Shown here piece after piece: positions 7,310 to 15,496 of a stretch of 64,000 bases of DNA. Made by a program: the position numbers and the translations under genes. The stretch comes from Frigoribacterium sp. Leaf186 (GTDB lineage: Bacteria > Actinomycetota > Actinomycetes > Actinomycetales > Microbacteriaceae), in assembly GCF_001423905.1 (NCBI RefSeq), contig NZ_LMPQ01000009.1, positions 62,001 through 126,000 of the forward strand, written 5' to 3'. The notes under the pieces were generated by a model. The model was not told the origin of the DNA, searched no databases, and saw only the letters and a list, made by a program, of their open reading frames with translations. The first letter of the stretch is position 1. Every line of letters starts with the position of its first letter.

Positions 7310-8509
7310 TCACCCTCGCCCGCGCTTGGCTCGCACTGCGAAGGCGTCGAGGGCGACGAGCACGTCCGGCGCCTCGTACAGTCGTCCCCGTCGCGCCTCG
7401 CCGATCGGCCGGACGATGCCGTCGTCGACCAGTCGCTTGATGCCGGCCCGGGCGTTGTTCGTCGCGACGCCGAGTTCGCGGGCGACCGACGGCACGTCTA
7501 CGACGGGTTGGCGCTGCAGCACGTCGAGCAGTCGTCGGCCGACCGACCCCGCGCGGGCGGTCGTGAGGTCGTCCCACTGCACGCGCAGCCGGGTGAGGTC
7601 GGTCACGAGCGAGCGACCGTTGTCGACCGCCTCGCCCGTGGCCCGGGTGAAGGCGCGCACGATCGGTTCGACGTCTCCGTCGCGGTAGGCCCCGAGCGCG
7701 TCGAAGTACCCCAAGGCGTCTCGCAGCAGACCGGCCGAGACCGGCACCGTCACCTGACGCATGACGCCCAGCCGACGCAGCATCGAGTGGACGATCGCTC
7801 GACCCGTGCGGCCGTTGCCGTCGGGGAAGGGATGGATGGTCTCGAACTGCGCGTGGGTCAGGGCGACGTGCACGAGCGCGGGCAGGTCGTCACGGCGGGC
7901 GAACGCGAGCAGGTCGCTCATGGCCGCGGGCACCCGCTCGGCGTGGGGTGGCACGAAGTCGGCCGTGTGCGGGCTGGTTCCCGAGCCGCCGATCCACACC
8001 TGCTGATCGCGCCAACAACCCGTGTGGTGCGGTTGCTCGTCGCCGAGGAGGGCCTCGTGCATGGCGATCACGGCCGTGTCGTCGAGGTCGTCCGCGAGGG
8101 CGACGGCGGCTTCCATCGCGCGGGCGTTGGCGATGACGAGTCGGGCGTTCGTCCCGGCCTTGCGCCCCAGGGCCGCGAGGGCGATGCCGCGGGGCAGGGC
8201 GGTGAGGTTCTCGATCTCGGAGCTCGACGCGGACTCGCTCCGCAGCAGGATCGCCGCGAAGGGGGCGGTGAAGGCCCCCACCTCGGTGTCGAACCGGGCG
8301 AGCTCGGCGACGGCGTCCTCGCAGTCGACCACGAGGTCGTCCGGCAGTCTCGGCGCGGTCACCCCGGCGATCGCCGGTGTCACGGCCGCCTGGTACGGCC
8401 CCCGCGATCGCAGGCGCGCCCTTCGTGAGAGCGGGGCGTTCTCGTCGTCGTCCCACGGGTGGCTCTCGTACCCGACCCGCGGCCAGGACGAGGCGGCAAC
8501 CGTGGACAT
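7310..8509 (-). CDS. Fic family protein (AMPylator-type) with N-terminal inhibitory motif and C-terminal winged helix
   Basis: A 399-residue Fic protein. The catalytic motif HPFPDGNGRTGR (residues ~218-229) is complete, including the His needed for transfer of AMP or related groups to a target hydroxyl. The self-inhibitory motif (S/T)xxxE(G/N) is present as SSEIEN in the N-terminal helix region (~96-101), typical of class II Fic proteins. The N-terminal ~80 residues match the Fic/DUF4172-type helical extension, and the C-terminal part (DVPSVARELGVATNNARAGIKRLVDDGIV) is a winged helix. This is the common chromosomal architecture; its target is unknown and no antitoxin gene is adjacent. It is convergent with the SDR and followed after 39 bases (on the other side) by the amidotransferase-like gene. 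Confidence 0.93.
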   Translation of the reverse strand: MSTVAASSWPRVGYESHPWDDDENAPLSRRARLRSRGPYQAAVTPAIAGVTAPRLPDDLVVDCEDAVAELARFDTEVGAFTAPFAAILLRSESASSSEIENLTALPRGIALAALGRKAGTNARLVIANARAMEAAVALADDLDDTAVIAMHEALLGDEQPHHTGCWRDQQVWIGGSGTSPHTADFVPPHAERVPAAMSDLLAFARRDDLPALVHVALTHAQFETIHPFPDGNGRTGRAIVHSMLRRLGVMRQVTVPVSAGLLRDALGYFDALGAYRDGDVEPIVRAFTRATGEAVDNGRSLVTDLTRLRVQWDDLTTARAGSVGRRLLDVLQRQPVVDVPSVARELGVATNNARAGIKRLVDDGIVRPIGEARRGRLYEAPDVLVALDAFAVRAKRGRG

Positions 8510-8548
8510 GGATCCACCTTAGCCATGGTTGGCCGACCAAACGTACCC

Positions 8549-9286
8549 TCAGTGCACGAACGCCGCGTCGCGCGCGGCGACGAGCAGGTCGGTCAGCACC
8601 GTGCCGGTCGCACCGCGGTCCTCCGGGTGCCACTGGACGCACCACACCGGCGCCGAGTCGTGCTCGACGGCCTCGACCGTGCCGTCGTCGGCCCAGGCGA
8701 CGGCCCGCAGCCCGTCGCCGAGCCGGCCGACCGCCTGGTGGTGCGAACTGCGGACGACCAGCGACGTCGTGCCGAGCATCCTCGCGAGCGTGCTGCCGTC
8801 GGCGAGGCGGACCGGGTGGTCGACCATGCTGTCCGAGACGTCGTCGGGGTTCACGTGGCCGGGGTGCTCGAGGTGCTGCACGAGGTCGCCGCCGAGCGCG
8901 ACGTCGACCACCTGCATGCCCCGACAGATTCCGACCAGCGGCAGCCGCGCCTCGACGGACCCGCGCACGACGTCGAACTGCACCCGGTCGGCCTCGGCGA
9001 AGGTCTGGCCGCGGCCGGGGTAGTCGGCGGGGCCGCCGTAGTGGCTCGGGTCGACGTCCTCGCCGCCGGTGACGAGCACGGCGTCGGCGTCGGCCAGGGC
9101 GGCGCGCACGTCGCCCAGCCGGTTCGCCGGCACCCGCCTCACCGCGAAGCCGACCTGTTCGGCCGCGGCGACGACCGAGGTCGACAGGTCGTCGAGCTCG
9201 CGCTCGAACGCGGGGTCGTCACGGGCCTCGTCGGTGACGTCGAGGACCAACAGCGTCAGGAGGCGCGGTGCGGGCGAGTCGCTCAT
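8549..9286 (-). CDS. Class I glutamine-amidotransferase-like hydrolase (peptidase C26, PuuD-like)
   Basis: A 245-residue cytoplasmic hydrolase of the gamma-glutamyl-gamma-aminobutyrate hydrolase type. The nucleophile is Cys in GICRGMQVVD, and the His-Glu pair is in VQWHPED near the C-terminus. VTGGEDVDPSHYG is the family motif before the nucleophile. Such enzymes cleave gamma-glutamyl amides, for example in polyamine breakdown, but no puu genes are nearby, so the substrate is open. The ATG at 9286 is chosen because homologues begin just before the TLLVLDVTDEAR strand; upstream sequence in frame is low-complexity. The next minus-strand gene upstream starts after a 174-base gap that contains a palindrome. 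Confidence 0.87.
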   Translation of the reverse strand: MSDSPAPRLLTLLVLDVTDEARDDPAFERELDDLSTSVVAAAEQVGFAVRRVPANRLGDVRAALADADAVLVTGGEDVDPSHYGGPADYPGRGQTFAEADRVQFDVVRGSVEARLPLVGICRGMQVVDVALGGDLVQHLEHPGHVNPDDVSDSMVDHPVRLADGSTLARMLGTTSLVVRSSHHQAVGRLGDGLRAVAWADDGTVEAVEHDSAPVWCVQWHPEDRGATGTVLTDLLVAARDAAFVH

Positions 9287-9377
9287 CCCGCCATCCTGGC
9301 AGCGTCGCGCGGCCCCTGCGGCTCGCGCCGCCCCCGCCGCCCCCGCGGCCCCGGCGGCCCGGGCCGCACGCCGCGCA

Positions 9378-9441
9378 CCACACCGCGTTTCGTGCACCGC
9401 ACCGCGACGAGACCGGGTGTCGTGCACGACATGCGGCGTGG
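9378..9441. repeat. Imperfect palindrome built on CGTGCAC elements
   Basis: Left arm 9378-9403 (CCACACCGCGTTTCGTGCAC...) pairs imperfectly with right arm 9416-9441; a third GTGCACGAC follows at 9446-9454. It lies between two minus-strand genes. It resembles the other long palindromes in size and position but not in sequence, so it may be a further, more decayed family. Confidence 0.6.
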
Positions 9442-9460
9442 AGCCGTGCACGACGGGTCG

Positions 9461-10228
9461 CTAGTCGGTCCCGTCGATGCCGCCCAGCCGTTCGAGCACG
9501 CCGGTCAAGATGGTGCCGGCCGCGTCGGGCAGCACGTGGTGGTTCATGTAGATCGCCTCGAGCCAGGGCAGCACCTCGTTGCGGCCCCAGCCGACGGCCT
9601 CCCAGTCGACGCCCGGCAGGGCCTTCGTGACGGGCTGGTCGGTGCGCGGGTCGAGCCAGGCCTCGGCGATCGCCACGCCGTCGGACGCGCCCTGCGGCGT
9701 CCAGGTCAGGGCGATCGGGTGGTCGTCGCCCTCGATGTGGTCGTGTTCGACGGCGCCCGAGCCGAGCCAGGGCAGGGTCAGCAGCTCGCCCTCGATGTCG
9801 ACCTCGACCAGGTCGAGCTTGCGTGCCTCTTCGACCTCGCAGACGTAGAGGTCGAAGCCGGCGTCGTGCCAGGCGGCGGCCTCGTCGACCTCGTCGAGCA
9901 GGTCGGGCATGCGGCGGTGCAGGTCGACGATCAACCGGGTCGACCACTCGACCAGAACGCGCGTGTCGGCGACGCCGAACGGGCTGAGGTCGCTGTCGTC
10001 GCCGTTCGCGAGGTGGAAGTGGTGCTCGACGTCGCCGGAGGGCGTCGTCTCGAGGTGCACCTGCCCGGTCTCGTAGCCGACGTAGAGCGCCGTGATCAGG
10101 TCGTCGTCGTCGTACTCGGCGTAGAGGTTCGGCTTGCCGAGCGCGGTCGGCAGCGGCGTCTGCGCGGCCGGGCGCTGGCCCAGGTCGAACACGGCACGGA
10201 AATGGGTGGTGGGGAGCCTCAGGCTCAT
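9461..10228 (-). CDS. Conserved-looking protein of unknown function
   Basis: I do not recognise this 255-residue protein. It is acidic and rich in Asp/Glu and aromatic residues, without membrane segments or signal peptide, so a soluble cytoplasmic protein is likely. Visible features are an Asp run (EYDDDDLITALYVGYETGQ), a His pair region (VEHHFHLANGDDSDLS), and a C-terminal WEAVGWGRNEVLPWLEAIYMNHHVLP. The start is uncertain: ATG 10228 gives a product beginning MSLRLPTTHF, and an in-frame GTG lies three codons upstream. It is followed by the amidotransferase-like gene on the same strand and preceded by the fruA terminator. Confidence 0.72.
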   Translation of the reverse strand: MSLRLPTTHFRAVFDLGQRPAAQTPLPTALGKPNLYAEYDDDDLITALYVGYETGQVHLETTPSGDVEHHFHLANGDDSDLSPFGVADTRVLVEWSTRLIVDLHRRMPDLLDEVDEAAAWHDAGFDLYVCEVEEARKLDLVEVDIEGELLTLPWLGSGAVEHDHIEGDDHPIALTWTPQGASDGVAIAEAWLDPRTDQPVTKALPGVDWEAVGWGRNEVLPWLEAIYMNHHVLPDAAGTILTGVLERLGGIDGTD

Positions 10229-10306
10229 GTCGGTCACGGCGTGGGGTCCAATCGGTTGCTCACGCCAGGGTAGAGGACGCGGCCGTCCGCCCGCGGTCCG
10301 GTGACG

Positions 10307-10350
10307 ACGAGGAGGCGCGCTCCGGGTCTCCCCGGAGCGCGCCTCCTCGT
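10307..10350 (-). terminator. Perfect 20-bp stem hairpin downstream of fruA
   Basis: ACGAGGAGGCGCGCTCCGGG (10307-10326) pairs perfectly with 10331-10350 around a TCTC loop, 15 bases after the fruA stop. No T-run follows on the minus strand, but the stem is very strong. Both arms contain the over-represented motif GGAGGCGCG, so the hairpin is an inverted pair of that motif. Confidence 0.85.
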
Positions 10351-10365
10351 GTGGTCGCCCCGGTG

Positions 10366-12447
10366 CTACGCGACGGCGGGCGTGCGGGTTCCGCTGAGCG
10401 AGCCGATCTCGGCGTCCTCGGCCGCGACCTCGGTCGCGACGTCCGTGCGACGGACGAACTTCTTCAGCGCGACCAGCACGAGCGCGCTGACCACCGTGCC
10501 GGCGAGGATCGCGACGACCCACATGCCGAAGTTGCCGATGGCGAAGAAGACGAACACGCCACCGTGTGGGGCCTGCGACGTGACGCCGGCAGCCATCGAG
10601 ATGGCTCCGGTGACCGCGCCTCCGACCATGCTCGCCGGGATCACGCGCAGCGGGTCGGCGGCGGCGAAGGGGATCGCGCCCTCCGAGATGAACGAGGCGC
10701 CGAGCAGCCAGGCCGCGCCGCCGTTGGTGCGCTCGACCTGGGTGAAGCCCTTGCGGTACAGCACGGTCGAGGCGAGGGCCATGGCGAGCGGCGGCACCAT
10801 GCCGGCGCCCATCACGGCGGCCATGATCATCCACGGTGCGGGGTTGTCGACCGTGCCGGCCGACAGCCCGGCCACGGCGAAGGCGTAGGCCACCTTGTTG
10901 ACCGGGCCACCGAGGTCGAAGCACATCATCAGGCCGAGGATCACGCCGAGCAACACGGCTCCCGTGCCGCTCAGGCCGTTGAGGAAGTCGGTGAGCGCGG
11001 CCATCAGGGCCGCGATCGGCCCACCGAGCACGAGCAGCAGCAGGCCCGAGGCGAAGATCGACGCGAGCAGCGGGATGATCACCACCGGCATGAGGCCGCG
11101 CACGAAGCGGGGGACGTTCCAGGTGCCGATGAAGTACGCGGCCGCACCGGCCAGGAGGCCGCCGACCAGACCGCCGAGGAACCCGGCGTTCATGAACACG
11201 GCGATCGCACCGGCGACGAAGCCGGGCGCGATGCCCGGTCGGTCGGCGATGGCGTAGGCGATGTAACCGGCCAGGGCGGCGACCAGGAAGCCCATCGAGG
11301 CCCCACCGATCTGGAACGCCGCGGCGCCCAGGTAGTAGCCGAGGCCCTCGGGTGGCAGGTTGAGCAGTGAGAAGTTCTGCAGCGTGAAGACGGCGTTGTT
11401 GACGGTGTTGCCGTCGGCCGTCAGGGCGATGCCGAAGCCCGAGAGCAAGAAGCCCAGGGCGATCAGCAGGCCGCCGCCGGCGACGAACGGGATCATGTAC
11501 GACACCCCGGTCAGCAGCCAGCGCTTGAGCGACGAGCCGAAGCCCTGTCGTCCCTGCGCCATGGCCGGGCCCGACGCGGTCGAGCCGCTGACCCGGGTCG
11601 CCCGCGGGTCGGTGGCGGCGGCCAGGGCCTCCTTCACCATGGCGTCGGGAGCGTCGACGCCGCGCTTGACGGGGCCACGCACGACGGGCTTGCCGGCGAA
11701 CCGGCCCTGGTCGCGCACGTCGACGTCGACGGCGAAGATGACGGCGTCGGCCTCGGCGATGACGGCGGGGTCGAGCGGGGTGACCTTCGACGAGCCCTGC
11801 GTCTCGATCTGCAGGTCGGCGCCGAGGCGCTTGGCCGCGGCGACGAGGGCGTCGGCGGCCATGAAGGTGTGGGCGATGCCGGTGGGGCAGGCGGTCACGC
11901 CGACGAGCTTCGGACGACGGGCACCGCCGTCGGACGAGGAGGCGCCGGTCGCGCCGGCCGCGGAGGTCGCGGTGGCGCCGCGCGTCTCGGCCACCTCGCC
12001 GCTGACCTCGTCGTCGACGAGCTTCACGATGTCGGCGGGCGTCTTCGCGGCCCGCAGCGAGGCGGTGAAGTCGTCGCGGATGAGCGCACGGGCGAGGGTG
12101 GAGAGCACCGTCATGTGGTCGCCGTCGGCGCCCTCGGGCACCGCGATCATGAAGACGATGTCGGCGTCGCCGTCGGGGGCGCCGAAGCCGACCGTGCGGG
12201 CGAGACGCGAGAAGGCGAGCGTCGGCTCGGTGACCGAGGCCGACCGGGCGTGGGGGATCGCGATGCCGCCGGGGACGCCGGTGCCGACCGACGCCTCGCG
12301 CTTGATGGCGTCGTCGGCGAGCGAGTCGGCCGAGCCGGCGCGGCCCGAGGCCGCGACGCGCGCGGCCAGGGCGCGGATGACGTCGGTCGACGTGCCGCCC
12401 AGGTCTTCGTCGAGACCGACGAGGTCGGTGCTGATGAGGGATGACAT
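10366..12447 (-). CDS. fruA: PTS fructose transporter subunit EIIABC
   Basis: A 693-residue three-domain fructose permease that imports fructose and phosphorylates it at C1. Order: EIIA at residues ~1-150 with the phosphorylated His in GIAIPHARS; an Ala/Ser linker; EIIB with its active Cys in KLVGVTACPTGIAHTFMAA (~185-205); and EIIC from ~290 to 670 with the expected membrane segments (LLTGVSYMIPFVAGGGLLIALGF and others). Size and order are those of actinobacterial FruA. It is the last gene of the fruR-fruK-fruA operon, 33 bases after fruK, and ends at the strong hairpin 10307-10350. No HPr or EI gene is in the window, so phosphate must come from general PTS proteins encoded elsewhere. Regulation by the adjacent FruR through fructose 1-phosphate is expected. 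Confidence 0.96.
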   Translation of the reverse strand: MSSLISTDLVGLDEDLGGTSTDVIRALAARVAASGRAGSADSLADDAIKREASVGTGVPGGIAIPHARSASVTEPTLAFSRLARTVGFGAPDGDADIVFMIAVPEGADGDHMTVLSTLARALIRDDFTASLRAAKTPADIVKLVDDEVSGEVAETRGATATSAAGATGASSSDGGARRPKLVGVTACPTGIAHTFMAADALVAAAKRLGADLQIETQGSSKVTPLDPAVIAEADAVIFAVDVDVRDQGRFAGKPVVRGPVKRGVDAPDAMVKEALAAATDPRATRVSGSTASGPAMAQGRQGFGSSLKRWLLTGVSYMIPFVAGGGLLIALGFLLSGFGIALTADGNTVNNAVFTLQNFSLLNLPPEGLGYYLGAAAFQIGGASMGFLVAALAGYIAYAIADRPGIAPGFVAGAIAVFMNAGFLGGLVGGLLAGAAAYFIGTWNVPRFVRGLMPVVIIPLLASIFASGLLLLVLGGPIAALMAALTDFLNGLSGTGAVLLGVILGLMMCFDLGGPVNKVAYAFAVAGLSAGTVDNPAPWMIMAAVMGAGMVPPLAMALASTVLYRKGFTQVERTNGGAAWLLGASFISEGAIPFAAADPLRVIPASMVGGAVTGAISMAAGVTSQAPHGGVFVFFAIGNFGMWVVAILAGTVVSALVLVALKKFVRRTDVATEVAAEDAEIGSLSGTRTPAVA

Positions 12448-12480
12448 GCTGTTCTGCTCCTTGGGGTTGGGCGACGCTGC

Positions 12481-13449
12481 TCAGAGGTGCCCGACGGCCG
12501 CGGGGGCCACCGGGACGACGTCGATGTCGTCAGGGAAGGTCTGGTCGAGGCGGGGGACGATGCTGCCGGGCAGGGCCGCGGCGGCGGCCCCGGACGCGAC
12601 GGCCTGGGCGAGTCGGGCCGGGGCGGGGGCCCCGGTCGTCTCGGCGAGCAGGTAGCCCGACAGCGACGAGTCGCCGGCGCCCACCGTGCTCAGGGCGGTG
12701 ATGACGGGGGCGGCGGCGAACCACGACCCCTCGTCGTCGATCAACAGGGCGCCCGCGCTGCCGAGGGTGAGCAGCACGGTCTCGACGCCCAGCTCGCGCA
12801 GGCGTCGGGCTCCGGCGACGGCCGAGGCCGGGTCGGCCTCGTACGCCTCGGGGTCGCCGCCGACGATCTCGGCGAGCTCGTCGGCGTTGGGCTTGACCAG
12901 GTCGACGCCGACGCCCGAGGCGATCAGCGCGGCGAACGGCTCGCCCGACGAGTCGACCGCGATGCGCGGGGCGGCGTCACCGCAGGAGGCGCGCACGGCT
13001 CGGACGACGTCGGCCAGCCAGGTCGTCGGCAGGCCGGGCGGCAGCGACCCCGCGAGCACCAACCACGAGGCGAGTGCCGCGTGCTCGACGACGAGGGCCG
13101 TGAGCTCGTCGACGTGGGCGCCGAGGTCGGGGCCGAGCTCGTTGATCTTCGTGGTCGTGCCGTCGGGTTCGGTCAGCGTGACGTTGGCCCGGAGGCGCTG
13201 GGCGATCGGCAGGTTGACGGTCGGCACGCCGCGCTCGCGCAGGGCGGCGAGCACCGGGTCGTCGAGGGCGCCGGGCAGCAGGGCCACGGTCTCGGCACCG
13301 GACGCCGCGAGGGCCCGCGAGACGTTGACGCCCTTGCCGCCGGGCTCGTCGGTGGTGCTCACCGAGCGCTGCACCGAGCCGCGCTGCAGGGCGCCCGGCA
13401 GCTCGATCGTGCGGTCGAGCGACGGGTTCGCGGTGACGGTGAGGATCAT
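12481..13449 (-). CDS. fruK: 1-phosphofructokinase
   Basis: A 322-residue PfkB-family kinase converting fructose 1-phosphate to fructose 1,6-bisphosphate with ATP. The start MILTVTANPSLDRTIEL is the typical FruK opening, GGKGVNVSRALAASG is the PfkB signature 1, and STVGAGDSSLSGYL near the C-terminus carries the catalytic Asp (GAGDS). I chose ATG 13449 because AGGAGG lies seven bases upstream; an in-frame ATG at 13524 overlaps the fruR stop (ATGA) and would add 25 residues, so a coupled longer form is possible. Middle gene of the fru operon. Confidence 0.95.
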   Translation of the reverse strand: MILTVTANPSLDRTIELPGALQRGSVQRSVSTTDEPGGKGVNVSRALAASGAETVALLPGALDDPVLAALRERGVPTVNLPIAQRLRANVTLTEPDGTTTKINELGPDLGAHVDELTALVVEHAALASWLVLAGSLPPGLPTTWLADVVRAVRASCGDAAPRIAVDSSGEPFAALIASGVGVDLVKPNADELAEIVGGDPEAYEADPASAVAGARRLRELGVETVLLTLGSAGALLIDDEGSWFAAAPVITALSTVGAGDSSLSGYLLAETTGAPAPARLAQAVASGAAAAALPGSIVPRLDQTFPDDIDVVPVAPAAVGHL

Positions 13450-13520
13450 GCGGGCGCCTCCTGGCGGCGGGACGGGGTCGTGCGAGATCACGAGGGGGCG
13501 GGGCGTGGGGGCGTCGGCGG

Positions 13521-14309
13521 TCATGCGACGATCACCTCGACGTCGGCGAGCTCGAGGGCGTCGGCCAGGTCGGGGGCCGGGGCCGCGTCGGTGACCACCG
13601 TGTCGACCTCGGTCAGGCGCGCGAACCGCACCAGCGCCTCCTCGCCGTGTTTCGTCTGGTCGACGACGGCGACGACGCGGCGGCCGGCCCGCACGTAGGC
13701 CGACTTGACGGCGCCCTCGAACTCGTCGGGGGTCGAGAGGCCGAAGCCGGCGCTGAGGCCGTTGGCGCCGACGAAGACGATGTCGGGGCGGAGCGCCTGG
13801 ATCTGCTCGACCGTGCTGGTGCCGACGGCCGCGCTGGTGAGGCCGCGGACCCGGCCGCCGAGCAGGTGCAGGTCGACGTGCGGGCTGTGCTGCAGCAGGG
13901 CCGCGATGGGCACGGCGTTCGTGATGACGGTGAGCACGGTGCCGGGGGTCGCGGGCGTCCACCGGGCGAGCTCGGCGGCGACGGCGGCCGTCGTCGTGCC
14001 GGCGTCGAGGGCGATCGAGCCCGTGAAGGTCGGGGGCACGAGGTGGGCGGCGGCCCGGGCGACCGAGGTCTTCTCGGGGCTGTGCCGGGTCTCGCGCTCG
14101 CTGAGGCTGAGCTCGGTGACGCTCGAGCGGCCTGCGACGACGGCGCCGCCGTGCACGCGCTGCAGCAGCCCGGACTGCTCGAGGGCGTCGAGGTCGCGGC
14201 GGACGGTCTCGGCCGTGACGTCGAGACGCAGGGCGAGGTCGCTGACCGACACGCGGCCGGCGGAGCGCAGGGCCTCGGCGATCGACTCGTGGCGTTCGGT
14301 GGCGTACAT
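13521..14309 (-). CDS. fruR: DeoR-family regulator of the fructose operon
   Basis: A 262-residue DeoR-type repressor. The N-terminal winged helix is ERHESIAEALRSAGRVSVSDLA...VTAETVRRDLDAL, and the effector domain shows RVHGGAV, SIALDAGTTT and FVGANGLSAGFGL. First gene of the fru operon, which is the standard place of fruR in actinobacteria; it should respond to fructose 1-phosphate. ATG 14309 is supported by GAGGAGGTCGC just upstream. The 334-base region before it is lower in GC than the surroundings and presumably holds the promoter. Confidence 0.9.
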   Translation of the reverse strand: MYATERHESIAEALRSAGRVSVSDLALRLDVTAETVRRDLDALEQSGLLQRVHGGAVVAGRSSVTELSLSERETRHSPEKTSVARAAAHLVPPTFTGSIALDAGTTTAAVAAELARWTPATPGTVLTVITNAVPIAALLQHSPHVDLHLLGGRVRGLTSAAVGTSTVEQIQALRPDIVFVGANGLSAGFGLSTPDEFEGAVKSAYVRAGRRVVAVVDQTKHGEEALVRFARLTEVDTVVTDAAPAPDLADALELADVEVIVA

Positions 14310-14643
14310 GCGACCTCCTCGTCGTCTCGCCGTGCTGCTGATGTCGTGCTGCTGATGACCGTCCGGCGGTGTCTCTCGCCGTCGTTGCGCCGACTGTACG
14401 GCTCTTCCGACCCGAAAACAAGACAAAACCAGAAAAACGAAGAAGAACACAGATCAGGGCCCTCGCCGATCAGGCATGTCCGCAATGCGCACTTTCGTCG
14501 ATCTGGCTAGATCATCTAGCTACTCACCTGTCAGAGTTGTCGACGTACCGGTTCACGGCGGTACGGGCACCGACTTCACGGGCGGTCCCCGCAGTTCCAG
14601 CAGGTTCCTCAGATGGCGCAGGGTCATCAGAAATGAGAAGAAC
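14310..14643. promoter_or_regulatory. Divergent control region between fruR and the small-ORF cluster
   Basis: This gap contains no convincing gene. It has an A-rich stretch at 14410-14455 (T-rich on the minus strand), probably the fru promoter. Two inverted repeats face the small ORFs: GCTAGAT-C-ATCTAGC at 14507-14521, perfect around one base, and CGTACCG/CGGTACG at 14545-14551 and 14560-14566. Both could be operators; the binding proteins are unknown. Confidence 0.5.
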
Positions 14644-14958
14644 ATGAACATCAGCAGCGCCTCGCTCCAGGGCCTCGGCCACGAGCAGCTCGTCTCCCTC
14701 GTCCGCGGCACGGTCGGTTCGGCTCGCCCCACGGCGACCCGCGTCAGCACCGGTCGGGTCGACTCCGGCCTCTACCGTCGCGACCCCCGCGTCCCGGCCG
14801 CCCGCATCGAGACGTACCCGCGTCGTCGCCGCGCCCGTGCCGCCGCCGTCGCGCTGGCGGCGCCCGTCGCCGCCGCCGTCTCGGCCGTGACGCCGGTCGA
14901 CGAGCCCACCTACGCCGACTTCCTCGTGGCCGCTCCGGCCCACGCGATGTCGGCCTGA
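14644..14958 (+). CDS. Small basic/Ala-rich protein of unknown function
   Basis: A 104-residue ORF starting at ATG 14644 just after GAGAAGAAC (the hxlA start at 19149 has a very similar leader). I do not recognise it. The N-terminal half is HEQLVSLVRGTVGSA followed by a basic region with YRRDPRVP and the cluster YPRRRRARAA; the C-terminal half is a hydrophobic Ala/Val stretch (AAAVALAAPVAAAVSAV, too weak for a certain membrane helix) and an acidic-aromatic tail DEPTYADFLV. It is the first of three tiny ORFs in a row on one strand that end at a terminator, which suggests a real transcription unit. The in-frame extension upstream to 14476 has no ribosome site and is not included. Confidence 0.5.
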   Translation: MNISSASLQGLGHEQLVSLVRGTVGSARPTATRVSTGRVDSGLYRRDPRVPAARIETYPRRRRARAAAVALAAPVAAAVSAVTPVDEPTYADFLVAAPAHAMSA

Positions 14959-14968
14959 GGCAGGCTCG

Positions 14969-15061
14969 ATGACCTTCGCCCAGCGCATCCTCGCCGACCA
15001 GGACGGCGACCACGTGTCGTACTTCGACACCGCCCTCGACGACACCGACGACCTCGACTGA
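14969..15061 (+). CDS. Tiny acidic ORF (30 aa), second of the small-ORF cluster
   Basis: ATG at 14969, ten bases after the preceding stop, encodes 30 residues beginning MTFAQRILADQDGDHV and ending with an Asp-rich tail (DDTDDLD). The sequence GAGGCAGGCTCG just upstream can serve as ribosome site. No family recognised. The spacing and shared strand with its neighbours, and the similar acidic ends of this and the next ORF, support expression; the small size does not allow more. Confidence 0.4.
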   Translation: MTFAQRILADQDGDHVSYFDTALDDTDDLD

Positions 15062-15072
15062 ACGGCCCCACC

Positions 15073-15183
15073 ATGACCCCCTCGCTTCCCTCCCTCGACA
15101 CCCTCGTCCACCCCGACCTCCACGAGTACGTGGCCGACCGGTACCCCTTCGTGGCGGGCCTGGTCGACGACGACCAGATCTGA
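15073..15183 (+). CDS. Tiny acidic ORF (36 aa), third of the small-ORF cluster
   Basis: ATG at 15073, eleven bases after the previous stop, encodes 36 residues beginning MTPSLPSLDTLVHPDL and ending GLVDDDQI. It contains aromatic residues (EYVADRYPFVAG) and is acidic overall. No family recognised and no modifying enzymes are adjacent that would make it a peptide precursor. It precedes the hairpin at 15288-15323. Confidence 0.4.
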   Translation: MTPSLPSLDTLVHPDLHEYVADRYPFVAGLVDDDQI

Positions 15184-15287
15184 CCCCCCGGGCCCCGGCC
15201 CGGTGCACGACTTCGGACGGGCTGACGCCCGGCCCGTCGACGGTGCGTACCAGCGACCCGCAGCGCGGGACGCCGACGAGCACCCCA

Positions 15288-15323
15288 CGAGAGCCCCCTC
15301 GCCCCACGGTGAGGGGGCTCTCG
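15288..15323 (+). terminator. Intrinsic terminator-like hairpin after the small-ORF cluster
   Basis: CGAGAGCCCCCTC (15288-15300) pairs perfectly with 15311-15323, 13 bp with a 10-base loop. It lies in a 313-base gap between the last small ORF and the DUF817 gene; apart from this hairpin I see nothing else in the gap except copies of GGAGGCGCG at 15372 and 15400. Confidence 0.7.
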
Positions 15324-15496
15324 CGTGTCCGCGGGGGCGTCGTCGGCCCGATCGCCGACGCGACCCGCGGGGGAGGCGCGTGGTCCTCGGGACGGACGCC
15401 GCGCCTCCTCGGGGTCCGTAGCGTGGACGGGGTCGCACCCGTCGGGGCGACGGTGCGCCCACTCGGCCCGCATCGACGACGAACCGAGGAGGCACG

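Noticed and set aside
7310-8509. Fic protein as a toxin-antitoxin pair
   Set aside because: No small antitoxin gene is adjacent and the inhibitory motif is inside the protein itself.
10351-11370. Plus-strand frame of 339 codons opposite fruA
   Set aside because: Its product is Arg/Gly/His/Glu-rich without domains, while the minus strand encodes a complete fruA.
14644-15183. Calling the three tiny ORFs a RiPP (lanthipeptide or lasso peptide) cluster
   Set aside because: No modification enzyme, protease or dedicated transporter is next to them, and no core-peptide pattern is visible.
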